Shown in pieces: positions 19,945-28,551 of a DNA stretch of 64,000 nt. Source of the stretch: Mycolicibacter engbaekii (lineage in GTDB: Bacteria; Actinomycetota; Actinomycetes; Mycobacteriales; Mycobacteriaceae); the NCBI RefSeq assembly GCF_002101585.1, contig NZ_LQOT01000024.1:1-64000 (forward strand). Reading direction: 5' to 3'. A program made the position numbers and the translations under genes. How positions within the stretch are numbered: the first letter of the stretch is position 1; each line of letters begins with the position of its first letter. The notes under the pieces were generated by a model, which did not search any database, was not told the origin of the DNA, and saw only the letters and a list, made by a program, of their open reading frames with translations.

Positions 19945-20232
19945 CTAGTCGGCCGCCGGGTCCACGAGGTCGGCGTACTGCGGGTGCTTGGCGATATAGC
20001 CGGCGACGAACGAACACGTGGGGACCACGCGTTTGCCGGCTGCCCGGGTGTCGTCGAGGGCGGCACCGATCAGGGTGCTGGCCAGCCCGCGTCCCCCGAA
20101 CTCCTTCTCGATCACGGTGTGATGGAAGATCCGCTGGTCGCCGTTCTCGATGTAGTCGGCGAACCCGGCCTGTTGGCCGTCAACGATGATCTGGAACTGC
20201 CGGTTGTCATGGGTGACGGTCGGTTCGCTCAT
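19945..20232 (-). CDS. Small GNAT-like N-acetyltransferase (YjdJ-type)
   Basis: A 95-residue single-domain protein of the short GCN5-related family. It has GFADYIENGDQRIFHHTVIEKEFGGRGLASTLIGAALDDTRAAGKRVVPTCSF in pieces typical of the family, with the CoA-binding GGRGLAS turn at about 46-52 and the closing HPQYADLV. The substrate is unknown. The start ATG at 20232 has no clear Shine-Dalgarno. A TAGGCT hexamer (20244-20239 on this strand) ends six bases before it and overlaps the nagA stop codon, so the gene may be transcribed separately as a leaderless mRNA. Confidence 0.85.
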   Translation of the reverse strand: MSEPTVTHDNRQFQIIVDGQQAGFADYIENGDQRIFHHTVIEKEFGGRGLASTLIGAALDDTRAAGKRVVPTCSFVAGYIAKHPQYADLVDPAAD

Positions 20233-20241
20233 CGCCGCAGC

Positions 20242-21366
20242 CTAACTCAGCCAGGCCCCGCGCCGCATCACCCGGCAGACCCGCCAATCCCGGTCCAGTA
20301 CCACTAGGTCGGCGTCGCGGCCGGTGGCCAGCACACCGGCCCGGTGCAGCCCGATGGCGCGTGCGGGGGTGGCCGAGGTCATCCGCACCGCGCCGGCCAG
20401 CGCCGCGTCGTCTGCTCCGAGCAGGCGCAGCGCGGTCGCGAACACCCGGTCCATGGTGGCGGTGCTGCCCGCGATCGTGGCGGTGTCGCGCAGCCGGGCC
20501 ACTCCGTCGGCGACGTCGACGGCGAGCCCGCCCAGGCTGAACGCGCCGTCGCCGGCGCCGGCGGCGGCCATGGCATCGGTGACCAGCGCGACCCGGTCCG
20601 GCCCGGCGGTCGCCACGACGTGCCGGATCACGCCCGGGTGCAGGTGCACGCCGTCGGCGATCAGCTCGACGGTGACCCGCGGGTCGTCCAACAACGCCGG
20701 TACCGGTCCCGGCTGCCGATGATGCAGTGCCCGCATCGCGTTGAACAGATGCGTGCCGACGGTCGCGCCGGCATCGACCGCCGCCTGGGTCAGCTCATAG
20801 TCGGCATCGGTATGGCCCACCGCCACAACGACTCCCGCCTCGACGAGGCGCCCGATGGTGGCGATGGCGCCGGGAAGTTCGGGGGCCAGGGTGACCATCG
20901 CGATGGCGCCGTCCCCGGCGGCCAGCAAGGTATCGACCTCGGCGTCGGTCGGGCCCCGCAGCTGCCCGCTGTCATGAGCGCCGCAGTGCAACCGGCTCAG
21001 CCAGGGGCCCTCCAGGTGGATCCCGTCGACCACCCCGCGGGCGGTGGCCGCCGCCAGGAGGCGGACCTGCGTTACCAGAGCCTCCGGGGCGGCGGTCACC
21101 AGGCTGGCCAGCCCGCCGGTGGTGCCATGGGCGGCATGCAGCGCCGCCACCCGGTCCGGGGCTTCGGCGTAGGAGACGCCGGCGCCGCCGTGGCAGTGCA
21201 TATCGACGAAGCCGGGCACCACCACCTGATCGCCCAGCTCGAAGTCCGGCCCGGTCGGTGGCCGGCCGGACCCGCAGGCTGCGATCCGCCCGTCGAGCAC
21301 CGACAGCCAGCCCGGCCGCTGCACCCGGTCGCCGAGCACCACCGCGCCGGCCGCGATGACGGTCAC
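20242..21366 (-). CDS. nagA: N-acetylglucosamine-6-phosphate deacetylase
   Basis: A 374-residue amidohydrolase that removes acetate from GlcNAc-6-phosphate, a step in amino-sugar and cell-wall recycling. Metal and substrate motifs are PGFVDMHCHGG (His57, His59), IHLEGPWLS, VGHTDADYEL, GTHLFNAMRALHHRQPGP, and LVTDAMAAAG with the catalytic Asp. The length fits the family. GTG start at 21366 overlaps the sugar transporter stop (GTGA), so the two genes form an operon, in the same order as sugI-nagA (Rv3331-Rv3332) of M. tuberculosis. Confidence 0.95.
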   Translation of the reverse strand: MTVIAAGAVVLGDRVQRPGWLSVLDGRIAACGSGRPPTGPDFELGDQVVVPGFVDMHCHGGAGVSYAEAPDRVAALHAAHGTTGGLASLVTAAPEALVTQVRLLAAATARGVVDGIHLEGPWLSRLHCGAHDSGQLRGPTDAEVDTLLAAGDGAIAMVTLAPELPGAIATIGRLVEAGVVVAVGHTDADYELTQAAVDAGATVGTHLFNAMRALHHRQPGPVPALLDDPRVTVELIADGVHLHPGVIRHVVATAGPDRVALVTDAMAAAGAGDGAFSLGGLAVDVADGVARLRDTATIAGSTATMDRVFATALRLLGADDAALAGAVRMTSATPARAIGLHRAGVLATGRDADLVVLDRDWRVCRVMRRGAWLS

Positions 21367-22799
21367 GCCGGGGTCTGCCCCTCGGCGAGGAGGACGCCGG
21401 GCTGCTCCGGCGGCCACCGTCCGTCGTTCTCCCAGAAATGCCGGATGTCTTCGAGCTGGCGGCCTTTGGTCTCCGGTGCGCAGCGGTAGACGAAGATCAG
21501 GCTCAGCAGCGCCAGCCCGCCGAAGACCGCGAAGGTCCCGGCTCCTCCCAGCGCGTTGAGCATGGTCAGGAACACGGCGGCGACCATCGCGTTGGCCACC
21601 AGGTCGGAGGTCAGCATCGCCGAGGACCCCAGCGACCGCATGCGCGCCGGCAGGCTTTCCCCGGCGTAGACCCAGACCAGCGAACCGAATCCGAAGGTGT
21701 AGCCGACGGTGAACAGCAGCACCCCGCCGAACTTGATCGCCGCGGCGGCCGCGCCGAACGACTCGCCGGCGGCGAACGCCGCGACCAGCACCAGGTTGGC
21801 GGCGACCATGGCGGCGATCCCCGACAGCAGGATCGGGCGCCGGCCCACCCGGTCGATGATCGCCAGCGACACGATCATCGCCGCCAGTGCGGCGACCTGT
21901 ACGAACGCCGGCAGGATCAGCAGCGCGAAATCGCCGTGAAATCCCATCTTCTCGAACAGCCGGGGGCTGTAGTAGACGATCGCGTTGATCCCGGTGATCT
22001 GGATGAAGAACCCCAGCGTCACCACGAACAACGTCGCCCGCAGGTAGGGCGGCCGCAGCATCTCGCGCAGCACGCCGACACCGCCGGCCTGTTCGGCGCG
22101 CAGGGTCCGGCTGATCTCCGCCAGCTCGCGGCGCGCGTCGGCGCCGGGCTCGATCCTGCGCAGGGTGCGTTCGGCGTCCTCGACGCGGCCCTTGAGCAGA
22201 TACCAGCGGGCGGTGTCGGGAATGCGGGTCAGCATGCAGGTCACCAGCACGGCGGGAACTGCGGCCAGGCCCAGCATCGCCCGCCAGTTGCCGGTTCCGG
22301 CGAACAGGTAGGCGAACAGATAGCCGGCGATGATCCCGATCACGGTGGCCACCCCGTAGGCGACCAGCAGTGCGCCGCGGGCGTGGGCCGGCGCCGACTC
22401 GGCCACGAACACCGGTACCACCACCACCGACACCCCGATGGTGATGCCGAGCAGCAGCCGCGCCACCGTCAGCGTCGACACCGACGTGGATGCCGCCCCC
22501 AATATCGCGAAGACCGCGTAACCGACGGCCACCACCACCATCGAGCGTTGCCGCCCGATCGCGTTGGCCAGCCACCCGCCGGCCAGCGCGCCGCCGATCT
22601 CGCCGAGCACCGTGGCCGTGGTGATCATCTCCTGCTGTGCGGCCGAGACGCCGAAGTCGGCCTCGATGAACAGCAGGGCGCCGGCGATGTTGGACAGGTC
22701 GTAGCCGTAGATGATCCCGACGCTGGCGGCCGCCGCACCCACCAGCAACGCCAGCGGCGAGGAGCGGCGCAGTTCGGCGATTCGGCCCATCTGGCTCAC
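21363..22799 (-). CDS. sugI: MFS sugar transporter, SugI-like
   Basis: A 478-residue, 12-helix major facilitator of the sugar porter family. It has GYDLSNIAGALLFI in helix 1, the RxGRR-type loop AIGRQRSM, DRVGRRPILL in the second half, QITGINAIVYYSPRLF near helix 7 (sugar contact), and PETKGRQLEDI at the C-terminal end, all family signatures. The position before nagA suggests import of an amino sugar or other sugar, but the substrate is not known even for the M. tuberculosis protein. The start is GTG 22799, with an ATG three codons later as an alternative. Confidence 0.9.
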   Translation of the reverse strand: MSQMGRIAELRRSSPLALLVGAAAASVGIIYGYDLSNIAGALLFIEADFGVSAAQQEMITTATVLGEIGGALAGGWLANAIGRQRSMVVVAVGYAVFAILGAASTSVSTLTVARLLLGITIGVSVVVVPVFVAESAPAHARGALLVAYGVATVIGIIAGYLFAYLFAGTGNWRAMLGLAAVPAVLVTCMLTRIPDTARWYLLKGRVEDAERTLRRIEPGADARRELAEISRTLRAEQAGGVGVLREMLRPPYLRATLFVVTLGFFIQITGINAIVYYSPRLFEKMGFHGDFALLILPAFVQVAALAAMIVSLAIIDRVGRRPILLSGIAAMVAANLVLVAAFAAGESFGAAAAAIKFGGVLLFTVGYTFGFGSLVWVYAGESLPARMRSLGSSAMLTSDLVANAMVAAVFLTMLNALGGAGTFAVFGGLALLSLIFVYRCAPETKGRQLEDIRHFWENDGRWPPEQPGVLLAEGQTPA

Positions 22800-22817
22800 G
22801 GTAGGTGATGCGGTCGG

Positions 22818-23210
22818 TTACCGGCGCTGCGGCACCGGAGGCTCGGCCAGCGTCGCATACCAGTAGGTCAGCCCCGCCGCGGCGAACTCGACGGCACACG
22901 AGACGACGAAGACCGGATGCGGCATGCCCACGTCGGCCATCGACATCAGCCGGGACACCCCGAGCAGGGCCATGGTGGCCGCCAGCAGGCGCACCGCCCC
23001 GGCCGGGATGGGGGAGCGCCGAAACGCCTCGAGATAGCCGACCCCGAAACCGATGAGCAGCGCGCCGGCCGCTCGGCTCTCGCTGTCCACGGTCGCGTTG
23101 ACGGCTTGGCCGTCGGGAATGGCATCCAGCGAGAACGCCATCCGGCTGATCCCGATCCCGATCAGCAGCAGCCCGGCGAGCCAGCCGAAGATCCGTAGTG
23201 CCCTGATCAC
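22818..23210 (-). CDS. DUF4345-like small membrane protein
   Basis: A 130-residue protein with four predicted membrane helices at about 4-22, 45-62, 72-92 and 98-120 and a loop [20 protein letters not shown] between the first two. This looks like the DUF4345 group of unknown function. GTG start at 23210 overlaps the dacB1 stop (GTGA), so it is translated with the carboxypeptidase, and sugI starts 18 bp after its stop. A role near cell-wall synthesis or recycling is only suggested by neighbours. Confidence 0.75.
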   Translation of the reverse strand: MIRALRIFGWLAGLLLIGIGISRMAFSLDAIPDGQAVNATVDSESRAAGALLIGFGVGYLEAFRRSPIPAGAVRLLAATMALLGVSRLMSMADVGMPHPVFVVSCAVEFAAAGLTYWYATLAEPPVPQRR

Positions 23211-24430
23211 CACGCCGGGCCCCTGCCGGGGCGGCGGTTCACCGCCCGGGCTCCCATGATGAGCGCGAACACGATCACGGTCCCGACGATGCCCACCCCG
23301 ACGCGAACCGGCACGGTGTCGTCGGACGGGCCCAGCGCCATGGCCTGCGGGCTGGGGACCTCGGCCGCGCTGCGCGGCGCCACCAGCGCCGGGTCCGGCT
23401 CGATCAGCGTTCCGACCCGGGTGCCGGGCGGCACGGAGAAGCCGTAGTCGAGCAGTTGGGCGGCTTGCTGCCAGGGCGGGATCGGTTGGCGGGTACCGCG
23501 CAGCAGCACCGCCACCAGGCGGCGCCCGTCGCGGGTGGCGGCGCCGACGAACGTCTGTCCGGCGTCGTCGGTGTAGCCGGTCTTGCCGCCCAGGGCGCCG
23601 GGGTAGTTGTAGAGCAGCTGGTTGTCGTTCTCGAGCTGGTATCCGGGCGTGTCCTCGTAGCCGGGGAAGTCGAAGGTGCGCGTGGCGACGATGTTGGCGA
23701 AGGCCGGATTGTTCCAGGCGTAGCGGTAGAACAAGCCCATGTCGTAGGCCGAGGTGCTCATGCCGGGCCCATCCAGCCCGGAGGGGGTGGCGGCGCGGGT
23801 GTCGCGGCCGCCGAGCCGGGCGGCCAGGGTGTTGATCTTGTGCAGCGCCACATCCATGCCGCCCAGCTGGACGGCCAGGGCGTGCGCGGCGTCGTTGCCG
23901 GAGCCCATCAGCAGGCCGTGCAGCAACTGGTTGACGGTGAAGCGGCCGCCGGGGCCGACGCCGACCCGGGTGCCCTCGGCGTTGGCGTCTTCCTGGGTGC
24001 CGACCACCACGGCGTTGGGGTCCAGCTCGTTGAGCGAAGCCATGGCCGTCAGTACCTTGATCACACTCGCGGGCCGGTGCCGCCCGTGCGGATCGCGCGC
24101 GGCGATCACCGCACCGCTGTCCAGGTCGGCCACCAGCCACGCCTCCGCGGAGACGTCGCCGGGCACCGGCGGGGTACCCGGGGCCACCACGATCCCGCAG
24201 CCGGCCAGGGCCTCGCCGCCGACCGGGGTGGCCGGTACCGGCAACGGCAGCGGGGGATCACCGGCCTGCGGCACCTCGGAGGCGTCCACCGCCGGCGGGG
24301 TGTTGACCCGGTAGGGGCAGCCGGCCGTCCCGGCGTTGAGGCCCGGGGTGGGATCTGCCGTCGCCAGGGGAGCGCCGGTGATCAGGAAACCCACCGCCAC
24401 CACGGCCGATAACGAGCGTAGGAGAGTCAT
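23207..24430 (-). CDS. dacB1: D-alanyl-D-alanine carboxypeptidase (penicillin-binding protein)
   Basis: A 407-residue exported enzyme that trims the terminal D-Ala from peptidoglycan stem peptides. The signal peptide covers about residues 1-25. Active-site motifs are Ser122-Val-Ile-Lys125, SGN at 177-179 and KTG at 283-285. A C-terminal helix at about 368-390 followed by arginines anchors it in the membrane. It matches DacB1 (Rv3330) in length and in its place next to sugI. The region of about 40 residues after the signal is Pro-rich, as is usual in the mycobacterial form. Confidence 0.95.
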   Translation of the reverse strand: MTLLRSLSAVVAVGFLITGAPLATADPTPGLNAGTAGCPYRVNTPPAVDASEVPQAGDPPLPLPVPATPVGGEALAGCGIVVAPGTPPVPGDVSAEAWLVADLDSGAVIAARDPHGRHRPASVIKVLTAMASLNELDPNAVVVGTQEDANAEGTRVGVGPGGRFTVNQLLHGLLMGSGNDAAHALAVQLGGMDVALHKINTLAARLGGRDTRAATPSGLDGPGMSTSAYDMGLFYRYAWNNPAFANIVATRTFDFPGYEDTPGYQLENDNQLLYNYPGALGGKTGYTDDAGQTFVGAATRDGRRLVAVLLRGTRQPIPPWQQAAQLLDYGFSVPPGTRVGTLIEPDPALVAPRSAAEVPSPQAMALGPSDDTVPVRVGVGIVGTVIVFALIMGARAVNRRPGRGPAW

Positions 24431-24498
24431 CGTGTGTGCAGGCTAGGCCACGGCCGGGGTAAAAACGGGGAGCCACGCTGTGGCTGGTGGGGCGGATG

Positions 24499-25491
24499 TT
24501 ACAGCTGGAAGTAGGCCAGGCCGGGGCCCGCGATCCGGCCCAGCCAGAGCCGGCCGTCGCTCTCCACCACCCCGGTGGCCAGTCCGAAGTCCGGGTGTTC
24601 GGTGCGGAACTGGGCGAGCACCCGCCCGTCGTCGGCGTCGAACCCGACGACCCACACCACCGGGGTCGGATCGGGCAACCAGCGGTAGGGCAGCGCCCGC
24701 CACATCAGCTGGCGCAGTATCGGGGCGCGGGGGCTCAGCCAGTCCGCCAGCGCGTTGCGGTCCGAGACCATGGCCACCCAGATCCGGCCGTCGCGCCCGG
24801 TGGAGATGTTGTCGGGGTGACCGGGCAGCTCATCGACCAACGGGGTGATGCCACCCCGGCGCGGGCCGGTCAGCCAATACTTGGACAGGCGCCGCCCGGT
24901 GCTCTCGGCGAACACCACAGCCGATTCGTCGGCCGTCAGGGTGACGCCGTTGGCGAAATGCAGCCCGGCCGCCAGCACGCTGACCGTGCCGTCGGGATCG
25001 CGCCGCAGCAGGGATCCGCTGCCGCGGGCCTCGATCACCGAACCCTTGTAATACTCGTAGCGGAACCGGCTGGTCGATTCGGTGAAATAGATTGTGCCGT
25101 CTGCGGACTCGACAGCATTGGAGCAGAACGTCAGCGGCCGCCCGGCCACTTCGCTCACCAGGGTCTCCAGCTGCGCGGTCTGCGGGTCATAGCGCAGCAG
25201 GCCGCGGTGGCTGTCGCAGATCAGCAGCCGTCCGTCGCCGGTGAAGGCCAGTCCCAGCGGGCGCCCGCCGGTGTCGGTCACCACGTGTGGCGCCGTGCCG
25301 TCCGCGCCGACGGCGATGATGCGGCCGTCTTCGACGCCGGTCCAGATGGTGCCGTCGGCGGCGGCGACGACGTCCTCGGGCGCGGTGCCGGGAATCGGGA
25401 CCAGCCGCAGCTCCGGCGCCGGATCCGGTGGGGGCAGCGGGCGCGACGGCGGGGGCTGCCAGCGGACGGGGTCGATACGTGGCTTGGGCAC
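24499..25491 (-). CDS. SMP-30/strictosidine synthase-like beta-propeller protein
   Basis: A 330-residue six-bladed beta-propeller protein of the SMP-30/gluconolactonase and strictosidine synthase group. Repeated propeller turns such as DGTIWTGVEDGRI, DGRLLICDSHRGLLRYD, DGTIYFTESTSRF and DGRIWVAMVSDRN are visible. The segment YYKGSVIEARGSGSLLRRDPDG resembles the strictosidine synthase domain. It is probably a hydrolase or lactonase of unknown substrate. The GTG start at 25491 is inferred by family length. Frame is open further upstream but looks non-coding. No signal peptide is seen. Divergent from sigJ. Confidence 0.85.
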   Translation of the reverse strand: MPKPRIDPVRWQPPPSRPLPPPDPAPELRLVPIPGTAPEDVVAAADGTIWTGVEDGRIIAVGADGTAPHVVTDTGGRPLGLAFTGDGRLLICDSHRGLLRYDPQTAQLETLVSEVAGRPLTFCSNAVESADGTIYFTESTSRFRYEYYKGSVIEARGSGSLLRRDPDGTVSVLAAGLHFANGVTLTADESAVVFAESTGRRLSKYWLTGPRRGGITPLVDELPGHPDNISTGRDGRIWVAMVSDRNALADWLSPRAPILRQLMWRALPYRWLPDPTPVVWVVGFDADDGRVLAQFRTEHPDFGLATGVVESDGRLWLGRIAGPGLAYFQL

Positions 25492-25576
25492 CGCGCAATT
25501 GTGTCGCGGCCCGGTGCGCCGCGCTACCGCCGCGGGCGGGCTGGGCTTATCCGGCCTCACCGTGCGCCGGCCCGCC

Positions 25577-25582
25577 TAGGCT
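25577..25582 (+). promoter_or_regulatory. -10 hexamer for a leaderless sigJ mRNA
   Basis: TAGGCT ends seven bases before the sigJ ATG, and the intervening GGTGGCG shows no proper ribosome binding site. This spacing is typical of mycobacterial leaderless transcripts. Confidence 0.55.
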
Positions 25583-25589
25583 GGTGGCG

Positions 25590-26504
25590 ATGACGGCATC
25601 GGTGGAGGACTTCGAGGCGCTGCGGCCTCACCTGCTGGCGGTGGCCTACCGGCTCACCGGCATGTTCGCCGATGCCGAGGACATCGTCCAAGACGCCTGG
25701 CTGCGCTTCAGCGCCGCCGAACGAGACCACATCGATGATCCGCGGGCCTGGTTGACCACGGTGGTGAGCCGGCTGGGTCTGGACCGGCTGCGCTCGGCGG
25801 CGCGGCGACGCGAATCCTATTTCGGCGAATGGCTGCCCGAGCCGGTGGTGACCGGCTTCGACGACACCGATCCCTTGTCGGCGGTGGTGGCCGGCGAAGA
25901 CGCGCGGTTTGCCGCGATGGTCGTGCTGGAGCGGCTGACCCCCGATCAGCGGGTGGCCTTCGTGCTGCACGACGGGTTCGCCGTCCCGTTCGCGGAGGTG
26001 GCTGCGGTGTTGCAGACCAGCCCCGCCACGGCCCGCCAACTGGCGTCACGGGCACGCAAGGCCGTGGCGGCCGATCCGCCGCCGGAACCCGATCCGCGTC
26101 ATGCCGAGGCGGTCGGGTCGTTGATGGCCGCCCTGGCAGCCGGTGACCTGGCGGCTGTGGTGGCGCTGCTGCATCCCGACGTGACGTTCACCGGCGACGC
26201 GAATCGCCGGGCCCCGACCGTCCTGCGGGTGGTCCAGGGACCGCAGAAGGTGGCGCGGTTGCTGCTCGGCCTGGCGCGCCGCTACGGCCCCACCCTGATC
26301 ACCGCGAACCAGCTGGCGCTGGTCAACGGCGAGCTCGGCACCTACACCCCCGGAGCGCCCGGTGTCGACGGGCTGGCGGAGCTGATGCCGCGAGTCACCG
26401 CCATGACGGTGCGCGACGGGCGGGTGGTGGCCATCTGGGATGTCGCCAACCCCGACAAGTTCACCGGATCACCGTTGCGCAGACCGGAGGATGTACATGG
26501 CTGA
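25590..26504 (+). CDS. sigJ: ECF41-family RNA polymerase sigma factor SigJ
   Basis: A 304-residue extracytoplasmic-function sigma factor. Region 2 is at about 8-75 (AYRLTGMFADAEDIVQDAWLRF), region 4 at about 110-160 (RLTPDQRVAFVLHDGFAVPFAEVA), and the C-terminal extension of about 130 residues is SnoaL-like. The conserved ECF41 motifs WLPEP (81-85) and NPDKF (287-291) are present. In this group the C-terminal extension replaces an anti-sigma factor and tunes activity. It is followed, overlapping by 8 bp, by a PPOX-type oxidoreductase gene and, convergent, a carboxymuconolactone decarboxylase-like gene whose promoter matches the ECF41 consensus. The ATG at 25590 is set by family start and the leaderless -10. 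Confidence 0.93.
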   Translation: MTASVEDFEALRPHLLAVAYRLTGMFADAEDIVQDAWLRFSAAERDHIDDPRAWLTTVVSRLGLDRLRSAARRRESYFGEWLPEPVVTGFDDTDPLSAVVAGEDARFAAMVVLERLTPDQRVAFVLHDGFAVPFAEVAAVLQTSPATARQLASRARKAVAADPPPEPDPRHAEAVGSLMAALAAGDLAAVVALLHPDVTFTGDANRRAPTVLRVVQGPQKVARLLLGLARRYGPTLITANQLALVNGELGTYTPGAPGVDGLAELMPRVTAMTVRDGRVVAIWDVANPDKFTGSPLRRPEDVHG

Positions 26505-26988
26505 CGGCTTCACGAAGAAGATGGGCGCGTTGATGTTTCGCGCGATGGACAAGATGCGCCACCGCGACGCCTTCGCCATCGGCCAGCCCACCGGCACGGA
26601 TTTCAGCGGCTTCGACGCATTCCGGCAGATCGTGCTGGTCACCTACAAGCGTTCCGGTGAAGCGATGCCGAGCCCGATCAACCACGGGGTGGACGCCGGG
26701 AAGATCTACGTTCGCACCGACGCCTCCACCGGCAAGGTCAAGCGCATCCGCAACAACCCCAACGTCGTCGTGGTGCCCAGCAGCCTGCGCGGCAAGCCCG
26801 AGGGGAAGCCGGTGGCGGGGATCGCCAGGATCCTGCCCGAGTCCGACCATGCGCGTGCCGAGCGTGCCATCGCCGCCAACTGGAGTCCGGCGATGCGGAT
26901 CTTCGAGCGCGGTCTGGACAAGGGCAGTGCGGCAGCCGGAATCCCGATCGCCTATATCGAGATCGCCCCTGCGGGTCAGCCGGGCTGA
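26497..26988 (+). CDS. PPOX-class F420-dependent oxidoreductase
   Basis: A 163-residue split-barrel protein of the pyridoxamine-phosphate-oxidase-like class that uses F420. Characteristic parts are FRQIVLVTYKRSGEAMPSPIN (about 38-58), IYVRTDASTGKVKRIRNNPNVVV (about 66-88) and KPVAGIARIL. GGAGG is six bases before the ATG at 26497, which lies inside the end of sigJ, so translation is coupled. The last 13 bp overlap the convergent decarboxylase-like gene. Oxidoreductases are among the usual genomic partners of ECF41 sigma factors. The substrate is unknown. Confidence 0.85.
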   Translation: MADGFTKKMGALMFRAMDKMRHRDAFAIGQPTGTDFSGFDAFRQIVLVTYKRSGEAMPSPINHGVDAGKIYVRTDASTGKVKRIRNNPNVVVVPSSLRGKPEGKPVAGIARILPESDHARAERAIAANWSPAMRIFERGLDKGSAAAGIPIAYIEIAPAGQPG

Positions 26989-27569
26989 TCGTCGGTGGCC
27001 CAGGGCACCCGGCAGGCGTCCCCGGAGTTGAAGCCCTGCTCGGTGATGCCCAGCGCCGAGTACATCCGGGCCCGCATGTTCTCGATCCCGATCTGGTAGG
27101 TCAGCTCGATGACGCCGGCGTCACCGAAGCGGCGCCGCAGGTCGGCCACCTGGGCGTCGGTGACACTGTGCGGGTCGGTGGTCACCGCATCGGCGTAGGC
27201 GATCGCGGCCCGTTCGTCGTCGGTGTACAGCGCGGAGTGAGCGTAGTTGTCGATGTCCTTGAGGCGCTCGACATCCAGGCCCTCGAGCCGGGTCAGCATG
27301 GCACCGAAGTCGACGCACCATGAGCAGCCGATGGTGCGGGCGGTCCAGAACACCGCCAGTTCGCGCACCGTGGCGGGCAGGGTGCGCGACGCGGACTGCA
27401 GCAGCCCTTCGTGTACGGCGTTGGCCATCAGCAGTCGCGGGTGGCGGGCGATGACGGCGAACGGTTCGGGGACCTCGCCGAAGCGCCGTCTGGTGTAGCG
27501 GTACATGGCGCGCACCAGCAGGTTGGCCTGGCGGGGGGACAGCGGTTCGATTCGTGTTCGAGTAGTCAT
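26976..27569 (-). CDS. Carboxymuconolactone decarboxylase / AhpD-like protein
   Basis: A 197-residue all-helical protein of the CMD/AhpD family with a CxxC pair (Cys82, Cys85 in IGCSWCVDFG), preceded by LAVFWTARTI, and followed by LYTDDERAAIAYADAVTTDP, a usual element. AhpD-type members reduce peroxiredoxin partners through the CxxC. Proteins of this kind are the most typical genomic partner of ECF41 sigma factors. The upstream sequence has TGTCACA-N16-CGTC, the ECF41 promoter pattern, ending eight bases before the ATG, so the gene is likely a SigJ target with an almost leaderless mRNA. Confidence 0.88.
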   Translation of the reverse strand: MTTRTRIEPLSPRQANLLVRAMYRYTRRRFGEVPEPFAVIARHPRLLMANAVHEGLLQSASRTLPATVRELAVFWTARTIGCSWCVDFGAMLTRLEGLDVERLKDIDNYAHSALYTDDERAAIAYADAVTTDPHSVTDAQVADLRRRFGDAGVIELTYQIGIENMRARMYSALGITEQGFNSGDACRVPWATDDQPG

Positions 27570-27577
27570 ACCCGTTA

Positions 27578-27604
27578 GACGAATCGGCCCGCCAAAGTGT
27601 GACA
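27578..27604 (-). promoter_or_regulatory. ECF41 (SigJ) promoter
   Basis: On the minus strand TGTCACA (27604-27598), 16 bases, CGTC (27581-27578). This equals the published ECF41 target pattern TGTCACA-n16-CGTC. The -10 ends eight bases before the ATG of the decarboxylase-like gene. The sigma gene itself is 1.1 kb away. Confidence 0.75.
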
Positions 27605-27640
27605 GCGCGGGTCGGGTCGGCTCGGGTCAGCTCGCCGAGC

Positions 27641-27686
27641 GTGTACTCAGACCGAAAACAGTGGGGAATTCTCGGCCTGAGTGCAC
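27641..27686 (-). terminator. Hairpin terminator after the DUF1295-like gene
   Basis: Inverted repeat of 15 bp: 27641-27655 with 27672-27686, loop of 16. In the minus-strand RNA it pairs completely with two wobble pairs. It lies 13 bases after the stop of the upstream minus-strand gene. There is no T tract, as is common for mycobacterial terminators. Confidence 0.6.
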
Positions 27687-27698
27687 GTTCGGCGAACG

Positions 27699-28499
27699 TC
27701 AGATCAGGAAGGGAACCAGTGCCTTGCGATCGGCCGGGTAGTCGGGGAACTTCTCCCGGTACCAGCGGTGGGTTCCCAGCGCGCGGGGGATCAGATTGCC
27801 GGCGGTGATCAGCAGGATCGCGACGCCCGGCAGCGCCCAGGTGAGGATCGCGAAACCCGTCCAGGCGATGATCTCGCCCAGATAGGCCGGGCTGCTGACG
27901 AACCGGAAGCCCCCGCCGAACGGAATCCGGTACTCCGCGCCACCGGGCCGACCGACGGTGTTCTTCTCGCGCAGGTTGCGCACGATCGACTCGGAGTTGA
28001 CCAGCAGGGCAAAGCCGCACAGGTAGACGGCCAGGCCCACCAGGAACCGCGGGTCGGTCAGCCACGCGGCGCCGTACTGCCCGAAGTAGTTGTGGCTGAA
28101 CAGCGCTCCGTTGAGGTAGCCGTGCATGGAGGTGACGAGCATGCCCATCACCACCACCGAGACGTTGAAGGTGCTGCGTTTGCCGGGGACCTGGCGGATC
28201 GCCAGCGGAAAGAACCAGCCGCGGTTGGCGTAGTGCAGTGCCCAGATCCCCGCCAGCACCAGCGATGTCGGCTCGAAGCGGGCCGGGCCGCTGAGGTAGG
28301 CGACGGCGAACACCACGGTCGCCGGGATCTCCATCAGCCACCAGCCGAACTTCGGGTTCAGGTTGAACCCCAGCTTGGTCGACGAGAACCGGCCGTAGGA
28401 GCTCTGGCCGAAGAAGCCGCCGACGATCACGAACGCCGCGAACGCGAACGCCGCAGTCAGGACCGAGTCGTAGAAGGTGTGGCCGGTGTACCAATGCAT
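27699..28499 (-). CDS. DUF1295/steroid 5-alpha-reductase-like membrane protein
   Basis: A 266-residue membrane protein with about six helices, for example at 9-28, 45-65, 70-90, 98-118, 145-165 and 205-235. The C-terminal half has the 3-oxo-5-alpha-steroid 4-dehydrogenase/isoprenylcysteine methyltransferase-type pattern: YRIPFGGGFRFVSSPAYLGEIIAWTGFA and GTHRWYREKFPDYP. These proteins use NADPH or S-adenosylmethionine at the conserved C-terminal site. The substrate is not known. The ATG at 28499 is chosen as the first residue of the hydrophobic helix region, with AGGA upstream. It is followed by a hairpin terminator. Confidence 0.85.
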   Translation of the reverse strand: MHWYTGHTFYDSVLTAAFAFAAFVIVGGFFGQSSYGRFSSTKLGFNLNPKFGWWLMEIPATVVFAVAYLSGPARFEPTSLVLAGIWALHYANRGWFFPLAIRQVPGKRSTFNVSVVVMGMLVTSMHGYLNGALFSHNYFGQYGAAWLTDPRFLVGLAVYLCGFALLVNSESIVRNLREKNTVGRPGGAEYRIPFGGGFRFVSSPAYLGEIIAWTGFAILTWALPGVAILLITAGNLIPRALGTHRWYREKFPDYPADRKALVPFLI

Positions 28500-28551
28500 G
28501 GACAGTGTCCTATCACGCCGGATCGGCGGCCGCACCAACGCCCAGGGGTGA

